From NCBI RefSeq assembly GCF_009193175.1, contig NZ_VUKE01000005.1, positions 171,040-235,039 on the forward strand: a DNA stretch of 64,000 bases, read 5' to 3'. The stretch is from Georgenia ruanii. Lineage in GTDB: Bacteria > Actinomycetota > Actinomycetes > Actinomycetales > Actinomycetaceae. Positions 1 to 9,611 of the stretch are shown piece after piece (position 1 is the stretch's first letter; each line of letters opens with the position of its first letter). Under the pieces are notes generated by a model, which saw only the letters and a list, made by a program, of their open reading frames with translations, did no database searches and was not told where the DNA came from. A program made the translations under genes and the position numbers.

Positions 1-110
1 GGCGTCAGCTCCCGCATCGAGCGCAGGGCTGAACGCGCTCCGCACGGTTGGCCTGTCACGCGTTGGCCTGTCACGCACCGCGTGACTTCTCGTCCACCGA
101 TCCTGCGCAC

Positions 111-149
111 GGGGCAGCCCCGCCGGTCCTTGACCGGCGGGGCTGCCCC
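111..149. terminator. Strong hairpin downstream of aceE
   Basis: An 18-bp perfect inverted repeat (111-128 against 132-149) closes a 3-nt loop, about 20 bases past the aceE stop. There is no long T tract, as is common for terminators in GC-rich actinobacteria. It probably ends the aceE transcript. Confidence 0.75.
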
Positions 150-167
150 GTCACCCGCGCGCCGCGG

Positions 168-2912
168 TCAGGCGTCGCCGCCCGCGGTGCCGGACTCGCC
201 GGCGTGGACGTTGAACAGGTCGTACTTCTCGATCGCCTGACGCGGGACGTCGCGGTCGATCTCCCCGCGGTCGGCCAGGGCCTGCAGCGCCCGCACCGCC
301 ATCGAGTGGGCGTCGATGTGCAGGTGGCGCCGGGCCGCCGGGCGGGTGTCGGAGAAGCCGAAGCCGTCCGCGCCCAGCGTGTAGTAGTCGCCCGGGACCC
401 ACTGCCGGATCGAGTCCTGCACCTGGTGCTCGAAGTCGCTGGTGGCCACGTACGGGCCGCCGGCGTCGCGCAGCTTGGCGGTGACGTAGGCCTCACGGCG
501 CTCCTCCTCGGGGTGGAGGAAGTTGTGCCGCTCGGCCTCGATCCCGTCCCGACGCAGCTCGTACCAGCTGGTCACCGACCACACGCCGGCCCTGACGCCC
601 CAGTCGTTCGCGAGGAGCTCACGGGCGTGCAGCGCCCACGGCACCCCGACGCCGGAGGCGAGGAGCTGGGCCCGCGGCCCGTCGCCCTCGGGCTCGGCCA
701 GGCGGTAGATGCCCTTGAGGATGCCCTCGACGTCGACGCCGTCCGGCTCGGCCGGCTGGCGCATCGGCTCGTTGTACACCGTGAGGTAGTACATGACGTC
801 CGGGTCGCGCGGGTCCTCGCCGTACATCCGCTGCAGGCCGTCCCGGACGATGTGGCGGATCTCGTAGGCGTACGCCGGGTCGTAGTGGACGATCGCGGGG
901 TTGGTCGAGGCCAGGACGGGGGAGTGCCCGTCCATGTGCTGGGTGCCCTCACCGGCGAGGGTGGTCTTGCCCGCCGTGGCGCCGATGATGAACCCGCGGG
1001 CCAGCTGGTCGGCCGCGGCCCAGAACTGGTCGCCGGTCCGCTGGAACCCGAACATCGAGTAGAAGATGTACACCGGGATCATCGGCTCGCCCTGGGTGGC
1101 GTAGGCGGTGCCGACCACCTGCATGGCGGCCGCCGAGCCGGCCTCGTTGATGCCGGTGTGGAGGATCTGCCCCTGCTCGGACTCCTTGTAGCTGAGCATG
1201 AGGTCGTGGTCCACGGAGGTGTAGTGCTGCCCGTGGGTGTTGAAGATCTTCGCGGTCGGGAAGATCGAGTCCAGGCCGAAGGTGCGCGCCTCGTCCGGGA
1301 TGATCGGCACGATCCGCTTGCCGATCTCCTTGTCCTTCATCAGCTCCTTGAGGAGCCGGACGAAGGCCATGGTGGTGGCGACCTCCTGGTGGCCCGAGCC
1401 CTTGGCGAGGATCTCGTACGGCTTGTCGTCCGGCAGGGCGAGCTTCTTGCCGTTGTCGCGCCGCTCGGGGAGGTACCCGCCCAGCGCCCGGCGCCGCTCG
1501 AGCATATACTGCAGCGTCGGGTCGTCCTCGGCGGGCCGGTAGTACGGCGCGTTGTACGGGTCCTCGAGCTGCTCGTCGGAGATCGGGATGCCCAGGGAGT
1601 CCCGGAGCATCTTGAGGTCCGTCGTCTTCATCTTCTTCATCTGGTGCGTGGCGTTGCGCCCCGCGAAGCTCGGGCCCAGGCCGTAGCCCTTGACGGTGTG
1701 CGCCAGGATCACCGTCGGGGCGCCGGTGTGCTCGGTGGCGGCCTTGTAGGCGGCGTAGATCTTGCGGTAGTCGTGCCCGCCGCGCTTGAGCGCCCAGATC
1801 TCGTCGTCGCTCATGTTGGCCACGAGCGCCTTGGTGCGCGGGTCACGGCCGAAGAAGTGCTCGCGGACGTACGCGCCGTCGTTGGCCTTGTAGGTCTGGT
1901 AGTCCCCGTCCGGCGTCTCGTTCATGAGGTTGACGAGCGCGCGGTCCTTGTCGGCGTTGAGCAGGGCGTCCCACTCGCGGCCCCAGATGACCTTGATGAC
2001 GTTCCAGCCCGCGCCGCGGAACTGCGCCTCGAGCTCCTGGATGATCTTGCCGTTGCCGCGGACGGGGCCGTCGAGGCGCTGGAGGTTGCAGTTGACGACG
2101 AAGGTGAGGTTGTCGAGGTTCTGCCACGAGGCGAGCTGCAGCATGCCCCGCGACTCCGGCTCGTCCATCTCGCCGTCGCCGAGGAACGCCCACACCCGCT
2201 GCTGGGAGGTGTCCGTGATGCCGCGGTCGTGCAGGTAGCGGTTGACCCACGCCTGGTAGATCGCCTCGGCCGGGCCCAGGCCCATGGAGACGGTCGGGAA
2301 CTCCCAGAAGTCCGGCATCCGGCGCGGGTGGGGGTAGGACGGCAGCGGGCGGCCGGCCGGGTCGTGGGAGTACTCCTGCCGGAAGCCGTCGAGGTCCTTC
2401 TCGGTCAGGCGGCCCTCGAGGAAGGCCCGGGCGTAGTTGCCGGGGGAGGCGTGCCCCTGGAAGAAGACCTGGTCCCCGCCGCCCGGGTGGCCCTTGGCCC
2501 GGAAGAAGTGGTTGAAGCCGACCTCGTAGAGCGTGGCCAGGGAGGCGTAGGAGGAGATGTGGCCGCCGACGGCGACGCCGGGCCGCTGGGCGCGCGTCAC
2601 CATGACGGCGGCGTTCCAGCGGATCCAGCCGCGGTACTTGCGCTCGACCGCCTCGTCGCCCGGGAAGTACGGCTCCTCGTGGACGCCGATGGTGTTGACG
2701 TACGGGGTCGTGACGGGGTTCGGGATGGCCACGGACCGCTCGCGGGCGCGCTTGAGCAGGTTGAGCAGGATGTACCGCGCGCGCGGGCCGCCTCGCTCGT
2801 CGATGAGACCGTCGAGCGACTCGAGCCACTCCCGGGTCTCGTCGCTGTCGATGTCCCCTACCTGGCTGAGCAGTCCGTTGATCAGGGGCGAGGACTCGGT
2901 TCGTGCACTCAC
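168..2912 (-). CDS. aceE: Pyruvate dehydrogenase E1 component, homodimeric type
   Basis: This 914-aa cytoplasmic enzyme decarboxylates pyruvate with thiamine diphosphate and passes the acetyl group to the lipoyl arm of E2. The length and the motif GDGEMDEPE followed by NCNLQ (the ThDP/Mg signature) are those of the alpha2-type E1 used by actinobacteria, not the alpha2beta2 type. The start is a GTG at 2912 with AGAGGG about 6 nt upstream. It is transcribed alone, and a terminator hairpin follows. The E2 and E3 partners lie at 35-38 kb in this window, with lipA and lipB beside them. Identification is secure. Confidence 0.97.
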   Translation of the reverse strand: MSARTESSPLINGLLSQVGDIDSDETREWLESLDGLIDERGGPRARYILLNLLKRARERSVAIPNPVTTPYVNTIGVHEEPYFPGDEAVERKYRGWIRWNAAVMVTRAQRPGVAVGGHISSYASLATLYEVGFNHFFRAKGHPGGGDQVFFQGHASPGNYARAFLEGRLTEKDLDGFRQEYSHDPAGRPLPSYPHPRRMPDFWEFPTVSMGLGPAEAIYQAWVNRYLHDRGITDTSQQRVWAFLGDGEMDEPESRGMLQLASWQNLDNLTFVVNCNLQRLDGPVRGNGKIIQELEAQFRGAGWNVIKVIWGREWDALLNADKDRALVNLMNETPDGDYQTYKANDGAYVREHFFGRDPRTKALVANMSDDEIWALKRGGHDYRKIYAAYKAATEHTGAPTVILAHTVKGYGLGPSFAGRNATHQMKKMKTTDLKMLRDSLGIPISDEQLEDPYNAPYYRPAEDDPTLQYMLERRRALGGYLPERRDNGKKLALPDDKPYEILAKGSGHQEVATTMAFVRLLKELMKDKEIGKRIVPIIPDEARTFGLDSIFPTAKIFNTHGQHYTSVDHDLMLSYKESEQGQILHTGINEAGSAAAMQVVGTAYATQGEPMIPVYIFYSMFGFQRTGDQFWAAADQLARGFIIGATAGKTTLAGEGTQHMDGHSPVLASTNPAIVHYDPAYAYEIRHIVRDGLQRMYGEDPRDPDVMYYLTVYNEPMRQPAEPDGVDVEGILKGIYRLAEPEGDGPRAQLLASGVGVPWALHARELLANDWGVRAGVWSVTSWYELRRDGIEAERHNFLHPEEERREAYVTAKLRDAGGPYVATSDFEHQVQDSIRQWVPGDYYTLGADGFGFSDTRPAARRHLHIDAHSMAVRALQALADRGEIDRDVPRQAIEKYDLFNVHAGESGTAGGDA

Positions 2913-3364
2913 GCGTTCCCTCTTCTCACTTCTGGCGGCGACGGTGGCGCACGGTGCGGCGCACCGCCGTTCAGGGTAGGACTATTGTCCGCCCTTGACC
3001 TCGCAAGAGGCCAACCTTGGGCAGGCGTGGGGGTGTGAGGCTGCCGACATCAGGCCCGTACGTCGGTGCGCCTGCCGAACCGGGTGGTGCCGGGACCCGG
3101 CGGCCGGCCACGGGACCCCCGAGGGCGCGCACCGCCGACCTGCACCGCCGGGCACCGTCGCCCCGGGCCGCCCGAGATCCGGCGCACCGTCGCCGCGGGC
3201 GCACGGCCCCCGGGGCGCCGACGCGACGCCGGCGTGGGTGCACGGACATGTGCGCTTGCGCGCCCTGTCCCCGCTACGGTGGGCTAGACCACACACACGC
3301 GGTCCCGGGCGCCCGCCCGGACCGCCGGGACGGGGCCGTGGCCCCAGGGAAAGGCAGGACACAC
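2913..3364. other. Divergent intergenic region aceE / DUF3052
   Basis: These 452 bases separate the divergent starts of aceE and the DUF3052 gene and must hold both promoters. I see no convincing gene. The open frames here are side effects of high GC. An AT-richer patch (ACTATTGTCC near 2980) is a plausible part of the aceE promoter but cannot be assigned firmly. Confidence 0.5.
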
Positions 3365-3787
3365 GTGGCAGTCAGCGCGGCGGGAGCCGGCAGCAAGTTC
3401 GGCTTCGCCACCGGGCAGGTGATCCAGGAGTTCGGCTACGACGACGACGTCGACCCCCGCGTCCGTGAGGAGATCGAGGAGGTCACCGGCAACGAGCTCG
3501 TGGACGAGGAGTACGGGGACGTCTGCGACGGCACCCTGATCTGGTGGCGCGAGGACGACGCCGAGCAGGAGGACCTCACCGACCTGCTGGTCGACGCCCA
3601 GGCCAACCTCGAGGACGGCGGCGGCCTCATCTGGGTCCTCACGCCCAAGCCGGGCCGCCCTGGGCACGTGCGCCCCTCCGACATCGAGGAGGCCGCCCGC
3701 ACCGCGGGGATGCACGCGACCTCGGCCGCGGCGGTGGCCGACGCGTGGTCGGGCATCCGCATCGCCTCGCGCAGCCGGGTGCGCTGA
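3365..3787 (+). CDS. DUF3052 family protein
   Basis: This 140-aa acidic protein belongs to the actinobacterial DUF3052 family, which commonly sits next to aceE. Its function is unknown. Recognisable family features are the N-terminal stretch FGYDDDVDPRVRE, the central DLTDLLVDAQANL and the C-terminal WSGIRIASR. The GTG start at 3365 was chosen because AAGGCAGG lies just upstream and because family members begin at this point. Longer upstream frames would add proline/arginine-rich, non-conserved sequence. The peroxiredoxin gene begins at the very next base, so the two are probably one operon. Confidence 0.9.
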   Translation: MAVSAAGAGSKFGFATGQVIQEFGYDDDVDPRVREEIEEVTGNELVDEEYGDVCDGTLIWWREDDAEQEDLTDLLVDAQANLEDGGGLIWVLTPKPGRPGHVRPSDIEEAARTAGMHATSAAAVADAWSGIRIASRSRVR

Positions 3788-4282
3788 GTGGCGGCGACGA
3801 CCCCGGACGGCGCGGCGGACCGGACCGCCGCAATCGTCCCCGGGCGCGCGGCGCCGGACTTCGAGCTGCCCGACATCCACGGCACGCCGGTGCGCCTCAG
3901 CGCCCTGCGCGGCACGCCGGTGACGCTGGTGTTCTTCCCGTTCGTCTTCTCCCGGATCTGCACCAGCGAGCTGTGCGAGCTGCGCGACAACCTCGGGGAC
4001 TTCACCGCCCACGGTGTGCGGCTGCTCGGGATCTCCACCGACGCGATGTTCGCCCAGCGCGCCTGGGCCGAGGCGGAGGGGTTCGGCTTCGACCTGCTCT
4101 CCGACTTCTGGCCGCACGGTCAGGTGGCCCGCGCCTACGGGGTGCTCGACGAGCACAGCGGGCACGCGCTGCGCGGCAGCTTCCTGATCGACGCGGACGG
4201 CGTGGTGCGCTGGAGCGTGGTCAACCCGCGCGGGCAGGCCCGCGACCTGGCGGCCTACCGCGAGGCGCTGGCGGCCCTGTAG
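3788..4282 (+). CDS. Peroxiredoxin, AhpE/BCP-like
   Basis: This 164-aa thiol peroxidase reduces hydroperoxides in the cytoplasm. The thioredoxin-fold signature is visible: APDFELPD, then VFFPFVFSRICTSELC. The likely peroxidatic Cys is C58. C63, five residues on, is a possible resolving Cys in the CxxxxC arrangement seen in BCP proteins; single-Cys AhpE proteins lack it. It starts with GTG immediately after the DUF3052 stop codon, which suggests translational coupling. The assignment to the family is firm; AhpE versus BCP subfamily is a judgement. Confidence 0.9.
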   Translation: MAATTPDGAADRTAAIVPGRAAPDFELPDIHGTPVRLSALRGTPVTLVFFPFVFSRICTSELCELRDNLGDFTAHGVRLLGISTDAMFAQRAWAEAEGFGFDLLSDFWPHGQVARAYGVLDEHSGHALRGSFLIDADGVVRWSVVNPRGQARDLAAYREALAAL

Positions 4283-4383
4283 CCCCGCGCGGTGCGCGGG
4301 CGGGCCGCGCCGGGTGCTCTACGCTGTCCGGGGCGTACCCCGGCGCGCGACCGCGCCGGTGCGCCACGGGCGCACGCGCCCAG

Positions 4384-4460
4384 GGGCCTGTAGCTCAGTT
4401 GGTCAGAGCGCCGCGCTTACACCGCGGAGGTCGTCGGTTCGAGACCGGCCGGGCCCACCA
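4384..4460 (+). tRNA. tRNA-Val (anticodon TAC)
   Basis: A full cloverleaf is visible. The 7-bp acceptor stem GGGCCTG/CGGGCCC has one T-G wobble. The D-arm is GCTC/GAGC, the anticodon stem CCGCG/CGCGG carries loop CTTACAC, and the T-arm loop is TTCGAGA. The 3' CCA is encoded. Anticodon TAC reads GUA/GUG valine codons. A possible -10 (TACGCT, 4320-4325) lies upstream. Confidence 0.97.
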
Positions 4461-4484
4461 TCGGCTGGCTGCGGGCATCGGACC

Positions 4485-4520
4485 CCGCCGACGGCAGGGG
4501 TGCGCTGCTCCCGTCGGCGG
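4485..4520. terminator. Hairpin between tRNA-Val and the convergent CPBP gene
   Basis: CCGCCGACGG (4485-4494) pairs perfectly with 4511-4520 across a 16-nt loop. It lies between the tRNA and the 3' end of the convergent membrane protease gene, so it could terminate either transcript. Confidence 0.5.
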
Positions 4521-4579
4521 CCGCGAGCCCGCACCTGGCCGGACCCCGACGATGCCGGCGAGATGCGGCCGCTCGGCCA

Positions 4580-5395
4580 TCAGGGTTCGCCTGTCACGGG
4601 AGCTCGCCGGCGGGGCGCCAGAGCCGGGCCGAGCCCGGCGCGACCCGGGCCGACCCGACCGCCGGGCAGGGCGAGCACCACGAGCAGCAGGAGGGCGTTG
4701 CCCGCGACACCGACCCAGCTGCTCCATCCGTCCCAGCCCTCGGGCAGCGAGCCGGCGAGCCGCAGCAACGCCGGGTCGCCCTCCCGGAGCAGGTAGGCGC
4801 CGGCATTCCAGCCGGCGTGCAGCCCCATGCCGAACCACAGGGAGCCGGTGCGCACGTAGGCAACGGCGAAGGCCAGCCCCGCCAGCAGAAGGTGCAGCGC
4901 GTACGGCCCGGCCATCAGCTCCCGCCACCGGGGGGCGTGAAACAGCACGAACAGCGCGGTGGAGACCGCGATCGCCGACCGGACGGGCGCGTCCGGCACC
5001 AGGAGCGTGAAGACCGCCCCGCGGAAGACGACCTCCTCGGAGAAGGCCTGGTAGCCGGCCACGAGCAGGCCGGTGGCCAGGACGAGCCAGACCTCGTCGC
5101 CGTGCACCTCGACGACCAGCCCGCCCCCGCCCCACCACCGGATGCTGAAGACGGCCAGGTACACCAGCGCGCCGACGGCCAGGCCGGTCAGGAGGAGCGG
5201 GCCGGCGGGGCGGGCTGAGGACAGGCCCCACGTGGGCCGGATCTGAGGCGGGGTGCGCCGGATCGCCCACCACAGCACGGCGGCGAAGGCCGCGACCCCG
5301 GTGACCGCTGGGACCGGTCCTCCGACCAGGCCCGTGAGAATCCACGGCGCCCACTGGCTGACGGCCAGTGCCGCGAACAGGATGAGGCGGTGCAT
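4580..5395 (-). CDS. CPBP (Abi) family intramembrane metalloprotease
   Basis: This 271-aa polytopic membrane protein has about seven hydrophobic segments. The family motifs are present in order: EEVVFRG (motif 1, the glutamate pair), FHAPR (motif 2, His) and GLHAGWN (motif 3, His/Asn). Relatives act as prenyl-protein proteases or in bacteriocin self-immunity. Nothing nearby indicates a particular substrate. It stands alone, convergent with tRNA-Val. The start is the first ATG before the N-terminal hydrophobic segment. Confidence 0.87.
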   Translation of the reverse strand: MHRLILFAALAVSQWAPWILTGLVGGPVPAVTGVAAFAAVLWWAIRRTPPQIRPTWGLSSARPAGPLLLTGLAVGALVYLAVFSIRWWGGGGLVVEVHGDEVWLVLATGLLVAGYQAFSEEVVFRGAVFTLLVPDAPVRSAIAVSTALFVLFHAPRWRELMAGPYALHLLLAGLAFAVAYVRTGSLWFGMGLHAGWNAGAYLLREGDPALLRLAGSLPEGWDGWSSWVGVAGNALLLLVVLALPGGRVGPGRAGLGPALAPRRRAPVTGEP

Positions 5396-5752
5396 GCTCT
5401 GCTCGTTCTCCGGGCCGGCTACTGCACCGATGCGGCGAGCCGGGTGGGCTCACCGGCGCGACGCATGGCCGGGCAGCGGTCTGCGCGCGGCCGCGCGGGG
5501 GTCCGGAGGTTCGCCACGATCACAGCGATACCGTAGGGGACGCTGCCACCGCAGAAGGGCACGCGGGTCGGGATGTGTCCCGGGCCGCCCCCTTCCCCCG
5601 TCGCGGTGACGATCTCTCCCGCCGGCCGTGGTCGGCAGACGTGCTGGTCAGGTTCGTCAGGTTTGTGATGCACCGGGGAGCTGTCGCAGCGTCGCTCCAG
5701 GGCCCCGGCGCCCCCGGTCCCCGGCCCCTCGGGCGCCGGTAGGCTCGCCGCC
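5396..5752. other. Divergent intergenic region, no gene recognised
   Basis: This stretch separates the divergent CPBP and NIF3 genes. No conserved reading frame or RNA structure stands out. It presumably holds the two promoters. Confidence 0.4.
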
Positions 5753-6925
5753 ATGCCCCTCACCCTCGCCGACGTCGTCGGCCTCCTCGAGCGCCGCTAC
5801 CCGCCCGCCACCGCCGAGGACTGGGACGCCGTCGGCCTGGTGGCCGGCGACCCGGGCGCGCCGGTCCGCAAGGTCATGCTGGCCGTCGACCCCACCGAGG
5901 AGGTCGCGGACGAGGCGCTCGCGTGGGGCGCGGACCTGCTGCTCACCCACCACCCGCTGTACCTGCGGGGGACCTCCACCGTCGCCGCCACCACGCCCAA
6001 GGGCCGGGTGGTCCACCGCCTCCTCGCCGGCGGGTGCGCCCTGTACACCGCCCACACCAACGCCGACGCCGCCGCCGACGGCGTCGCCCAGGCCCTGGCC
6101 GACGCCGTCGGGCTGGGCGACACCCGGCCGATCCAGCCCCTCGCCGGCAACGCCCTGGACACCCTCGTGGTGTTCGTGCCGCGCGCGCACACCCAGGCGC
6201 TGCTCGACGCCGTCGCCGACGCCGGCGCCGGGCGCCTGGGCGACTACGAGCGGGCGGCCTTCACCTCCCCGGGCACCGGCACCTTCCGCCCCCTCGACGG
6301 CGCCCGGCCCGCGATCGGGCGGGTCGGGCAGGTGGAGGAGGTCGCCGAGGACCGGCTCGAGATCGTGCTGCCGCGCGAGCGGCGCGCCGCGGTGCTGGCC
6401 GCGCTGCGCGCCGCCCACCCCTACGAGCAGCCCGCCTACACCCTCGTCGCCCAGGCCACCGAGGAGGCCCCCACCGGCACCGGCCGCATCGGCGACCTGC
6501 CCGAGGCGATGACCCTGCGCGCCTTCGCCGAGCGGGTGGCCGCCGTCCTGCCGGCCACCCCGCAGGGGATCCGCGTGGGCGGCGACCTCGATGCCCCGGT
6601 GCGAACGGTGGCGGTGTGCGGGGGCGCCGGGGACTCCCTGCTCGGCCAGGTGCGCCGGCTCGGCGCGGACGTCTACCTCACCGCCGACCTGCGCCACCAC
6701 CCCGCCTCCGAGCATCTCGCCGACGGGCGCCCCTACCTCGTCGACGCCACCCACTGGGCCAGCGAGTGGCCGTGGCTGCCGCGCGCCGCGGACGGCCTGC
6801 GCGCCGACGCGGCGGCCCGCGGCGCTAGGTTGGACCTGCGGGTCTCGACCCGGGTGACCGACCCGTGGGCCCTGCACCTGACCCAACAGCACAGCGAGCA
6901 CACGCACGAAGGAGCACGCCCGTGA
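5753..6925 (+). CDS. NIF3-like protein (GTP cyclohydrolase 1 type 2 homologue)
   Basis: This 390-aa protein of the NIF3/YbgI family is a hexameric toroid binding two metals. Its biochemical role is unsettled despite the cyclohydrolase name. Metal-ligand motifs are visible: LLLTHHPLYL near residue 65, AHTNAD near residue 100, and a late RHHPASEH segment. The length fits the long form with a PII-like insert. It is the first gene of an overlapping trio; its TGA overlaps the GTG of the next gene. In actinobacteria this gene commonly precedes the coiled-coil protein and the RNase H fusion. Confidence 0.92.
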   Translation: MPLTLADVVGLLERRYPPATAEDWDAVGLVAGDPGAPVRKVMLAVDPTEEVADEALAWGADLLLTHHPLYLRGTSTVAATTPKGRVVHRLLAGGCALYTAHTNADAAADGVAQALADAVGLGDTRPIQPLAGNALDTLVVFVPRAHTQALLDAVADAGAGRLGDYERAAFTSPGTGTFRPLDGARPAIGRVGQVEEVAEDRLEIVLPRERRAAVLAALRAAHPYEQPAYTLVAQATEEAPTGTGRIGDLPEAMTLRAFAERVAAVLPATPQGIRVGGDLDAPVRTVAVCGGAGDSLLGQVRRLGADVYLTADLRHHPASEHLADGRPYLVDATHWASEWPWLPRAADGLRADAAARGARLDLRVSTRVTDPWALHLTQQHSEHTHEGARP

Positions 6926-7662
6926 CCACCGCCCCCGTGAAGGACCAACGCCGGCTCCTCGACCTCCAGGCGCTGGACACCCGCGCCGCCAAGCTCGCCC
7001 ACCAGCGCCGCACGCTGCCCGTGCTGGCCACCCTCGCCGAGCTCGAGGGACGCGCCGAGGACCTCCACCGCGCCCAGGTGGAGGCCAAGACCCTCGCCTC
7101 GGACACCCGCCGCGAGCTCGCCAAGGCCGAGTCCGACGTCGAGCAGGTACGCTCCCGGGCCGCCCGCCACCAGGCCAAGCTCGACGCCGGCACCGGGCTG
7201 TCCCGCGAGCTGGTGGCCCTGCAGGACGAGGTCGCCCAGCTCGCCAAGCGCCAGGCCGTGCTCGAGGAGGCCCAGCTCGAGGTCATGGAGCGGCTGGAGG
7301 CCGCCGAGGCGCGGGTGGCCGACCTGGACACCCAGGAGAAGGCCATCGCCGCCGACGTCGAGCGGCACGCCGCGGAGCGGGACGCCGCGTTCGCGACGAT
7401 CGACGGCGAGCTCGCCGAGGTCGCCGCCGAGCGGTCCCGGGTGGCCGGCGAGATCGGCGACGAGCTGCTCGACCTGTACGAGTACGCCCGCCGCCGCACC
7501 GGCGGCCTCGGCGCGGTGGCGCTGCACGGGCACCGCACCGACGGCGCGCAGGCGGACTTCTCGCTCAGCGAGCTGGCCGCCATCGACGCCGCCGCCCCGG
7601 AGGAGGTGCTCACCTCCGAGGCGCACGGCTACGTGCTCGTGCGCCTGGACGACGCGAGGTGA
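6922..7662 (+). CDS. Coiled-coil protein of the 'C4-type zinc ribbon' family, lacking the cysteines
   Basis: This 246-aa protein is a long charged helical hairpin (residues ~5-180), typical of the family annotated as C4-type zinc-ribbon proteins in actinobacteria. It is followed by a C-terminal domain. Family members usually carry two CxxC knuckles there. This protein has no cysteine anywhere, so the ribbon fold is kept without zinc or is degenerate. The GTG start at 6922 was chosen because GAAGGAG precedes it by 7 nt and it forms a 4-nt GTGA overlap with NIF3. The gene also overlaps the next one. Role unknown. Confidence 0.85.
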   Translation: MTTAPVKDQRRLLDLQALDTRAAKLAHQRRTLPVLATLAELEGRAEDLHRAQVEAKTLASDTRRELAKAESDVEQVRSRAARHQAKLDAGTGLSRELVALQDEVAQLAKRQAVLEEAQLEVMERLEAAEARVADLDTQEKAIAADVERHAAERDAAFATIDGELAEVAAERSRVAGEIGDELLDLYEYARRRTGGLGAVALHGHRTDGAQADFSLSELAAIDAAAPEEVLTSEAHGYVLVRLDDAR

Positions 7663-8903
7663 GCGCCGCGGGGGAGCAGGGCGACCTGTTCGCCCCGCCG
7701 CCCGCCTCCGGGGCGCCGCGCCGCCTCGTCGTCGAGACCGACGGCGGCTCGCGCGGCAACCCGGGCCCGGCCGGCTACGGCGCCGTCGTGCGCGACGCCG
7801 CCACCGGGCGGCTGCTGGCCGAGCGGGCCGCCTACCTCGGCGTGGTGTCCAACAACGTCGCCGAGTACGCCGGCCTGGTCAACGGCCTGCGCGCGGCCGC
7901 CGAGATCGACCCCGGCGCCGAGGTGGAGGTGCGCGCCGACTCCCGGCTGGTCGTCGAGCAGATGAGCGGGCGGTGGAAGATCAAGGACGCCGCGCTGCGC
8001 CGCCTGGCCGAGGAGGCCCGGGGCGCCTTCGCGCCCGCCCGGGTGCGCTACACCTGGGTGCCGCGCGCCCGGAACGCCACCGCCGACGCCCTCGCCAACG
8101 CCGTGATGGACTCCCGCGGGCAGATCACCCGCGACCACGCCCCCGGCCGGGCGGTGCCCGGGGAGCCGGACCGCGCCGAGGCGCGGGTCGCCGCGGCCGC
8201 CAACACCCCGCGCAGCTCGGGCACGCCGCTGCCCCGGGCGACCGGCGCGCCGGCCACCCTGGTGCTCGTGCGCCACGGCGTCACCGCGCTGACCGAGACC
8301 GGGCGCTACTCGGGCGGGGACACCGCCGGCCCGCCGCTGAGCGACCGCGGACGCGCGCAGGCCGGACGCGCGGCCGCCCTCGTGCGGCGGGTGGGCACCG
8401 ACGTCTGGCCCGACCTGCCGGCCCCGAGCGCCGTCCTGGCCTCGCCGATGGCGCGCGCCCAGGAGACCGGCGCCGCCGTGGGAGCGGCCCTCGGCGTGCC
8501 GGTCGGGACGGACGAGCGGTTCGCCGAGTGCCGGTTCGGGGACTGGGACGGGCTCACCGTGCCCGAGATCGAGGCCGGCTGGCCGGGCCAGCTGCTCGCC
8601 TGGGCGACGACGGCCGACGTGCGCCCGCCGGGCGGGGAGTCGCTGCGCGACGTCGGCGCCCGGGTGGGCCGCGGGCTGCGCGACCTCGCCCGTCACCAGG
8701 GCGCCACCGTGGCCCTGGCCGTTCACACCGTCGTCATCCGCGCCGCGGTCGGGCTGGTGGCCCGCATGGCGCCGGGGCACTGGTCGGCCGTGCGGATCCC
8801 GCCGGCGTCGCTGACCATCGTGCGGCTGTGGCCGGACCTCGACGCCGACGGTCACCTCGTCGGCGACCTCACCGTCGTCGGCTGCCCCTCCGAGCTGGCC
8901 TGA
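7659..8903 (+). CDS. Bifunctional RNase H / histidine phosphatase
   Basis: This 414-aa two-domain protein is found in actinobacteria. The N-terminal RNase HI domain (residues ~23-150) shows the acidic set D28, E69, D94 and D143 and would cut RNA in RNA-DNA hybrids. The C-terminal domain (~200-400) is a histidine phosphatase with the LVRHG motif (H206) and a late VHTVV histidine. Related proteins have alpha-ribazole phosphatase or acid phosphatase activity. The linker is proline/alanine-rich. The start is GTG at 7659, overlapping the previous stop by 4 nt, so the three genes form one operon. Confidence 0.93.
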   Translation: MSAAGEQGDLFAPPPASGAPRRLVVETDGGSRGNPGPAGYGAVVRDAATGRLLAERAAYLGVVSNNVAEYAGLVNGLRAAAEIDPGAEVEVRADSRLVVEQMSGRWKIKDAALRRLAEEARGAFAPARVRYTWVPRARNATADALANAVMDSRGQITRDHAPGRAVPGEPDRAEARVAAAANTPRSSGTPLPRATGAPATLVLVRHGVTALTETGRYSGGDTAGPPLSDRGRAQAGRAAALVRRVGTDVWPDLPAPSAVLASPMARAQETGAAVGAALGVPVGTDERFAECRFGDWDGLTVPEIEAGWPGQLLAWATTADVRPPGGESLRDVGARVGRGLRDLARHQGATVALAVHTVVIRAAVGLVARMAPGHWSAVRIPPASLTIVRLWPDLDADGHLVGDLTVVGCPSELA

Positions 8904-8921
8904 GCGGCGCGCCGGCCACGG

Positions 8922-9425
8922 TCAGGCGAAGACGGTCACCCAGAGGTTCCAGCTGCGCTCGGCCAGCGCCTCGGGGGTGTAGTGGAAGGTGTGCTCGCGC
9001 GGGGGCACCCCGGTGCCGCGCAGGCGCAGGGTGTACGCGTCCGACCCCGGCACGTCGACGAGCTCGACGGTCCACAGGCACCCGTTCTTCGACGGCTGCC
9101 CGGCGCCGGTGATGACGCGGCTGTCGACGACCGTGCCCTCGGCGTCCAGGAGCGCGACCTCGGCGCCGTCGAAGAAGGAGCCGGCGTAGTCCTCGGCCGA
9201 GCAGCTCCCGTCGGTGGGAGAGCCGGCGTCGGTGATCGCCACGGTCAGCGCGCCCGGGGTCTCGTGCCCGGACACCACCGAGCTGGTGACCACGATGACG
9301 ACGCCCAGGAGCCCCACCAGGGCGGCGCCCAGCGCCGCCACCCGCCTGCGCGGACGCCGCGGCCTCGCGCCGCCCGCCACGTCCGCGTTCACCGCCGGGC
9401 CGCTCTGGACCCCGACCGTCGACAT
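8922..9425 (-). CDS. Membrane-anchored protein of unknown function
   Basis: This 167-aa protein has a basic N-terminus (RPRRPRRR), one transmembrane segment (about residues 29-50) and an extracytoplasmic domain of ~115 residues. Two cysteines in that domain (GSCSAEDY and NGCLWTV) could form a disulfide. The start ATG at 9425 is set by GGGGAGAG just upstream. I do not recognise the family. It is convergent with the RNase H operon and downstream of yaaA on the same strand. Confidence 0.75.
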   Translation of the reverse strand: MSTVGVQSGPAVNADVAGGARPRRPRRRVAALGAALVGLLGVVIVVTSSVVSGHETPGALTVAITDAGSPTDGSCSAEDYAGSFFDGAEVALLDAEGTVVDSRVITGAGQPSKNGCLWTVELVDVPGSDAYTLRLRGTGVPPREHTFHYTPEALAERSWNLWVTVFA

Positions 9426-9611
9426 CGTCTCTCCCCGTCCCCACCCGCCTCGGCAGGCCCGCCCTGCCTTGACCGATGCGCCCATTTTATGGCACAGGCG
9501 TCCACTACCGCGGGCCGGGGAGGGCCCCCGCGCGGGCGCGTGCGCAAACTCACACCCGGGGCGCACCCGTGCCGGCTCCGGCCGCGCGCCGTCGGGCACG
9601 GGCGGGGTGGC

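Noticed and set aside
48..3038. Very long open frame antisense to aceE
   Set aside because: It is produced by the high GC third-position bias of aceE; the translation is arginine/valine/glycine-rich with no domain, while the opposite strand encodes a complete E1.
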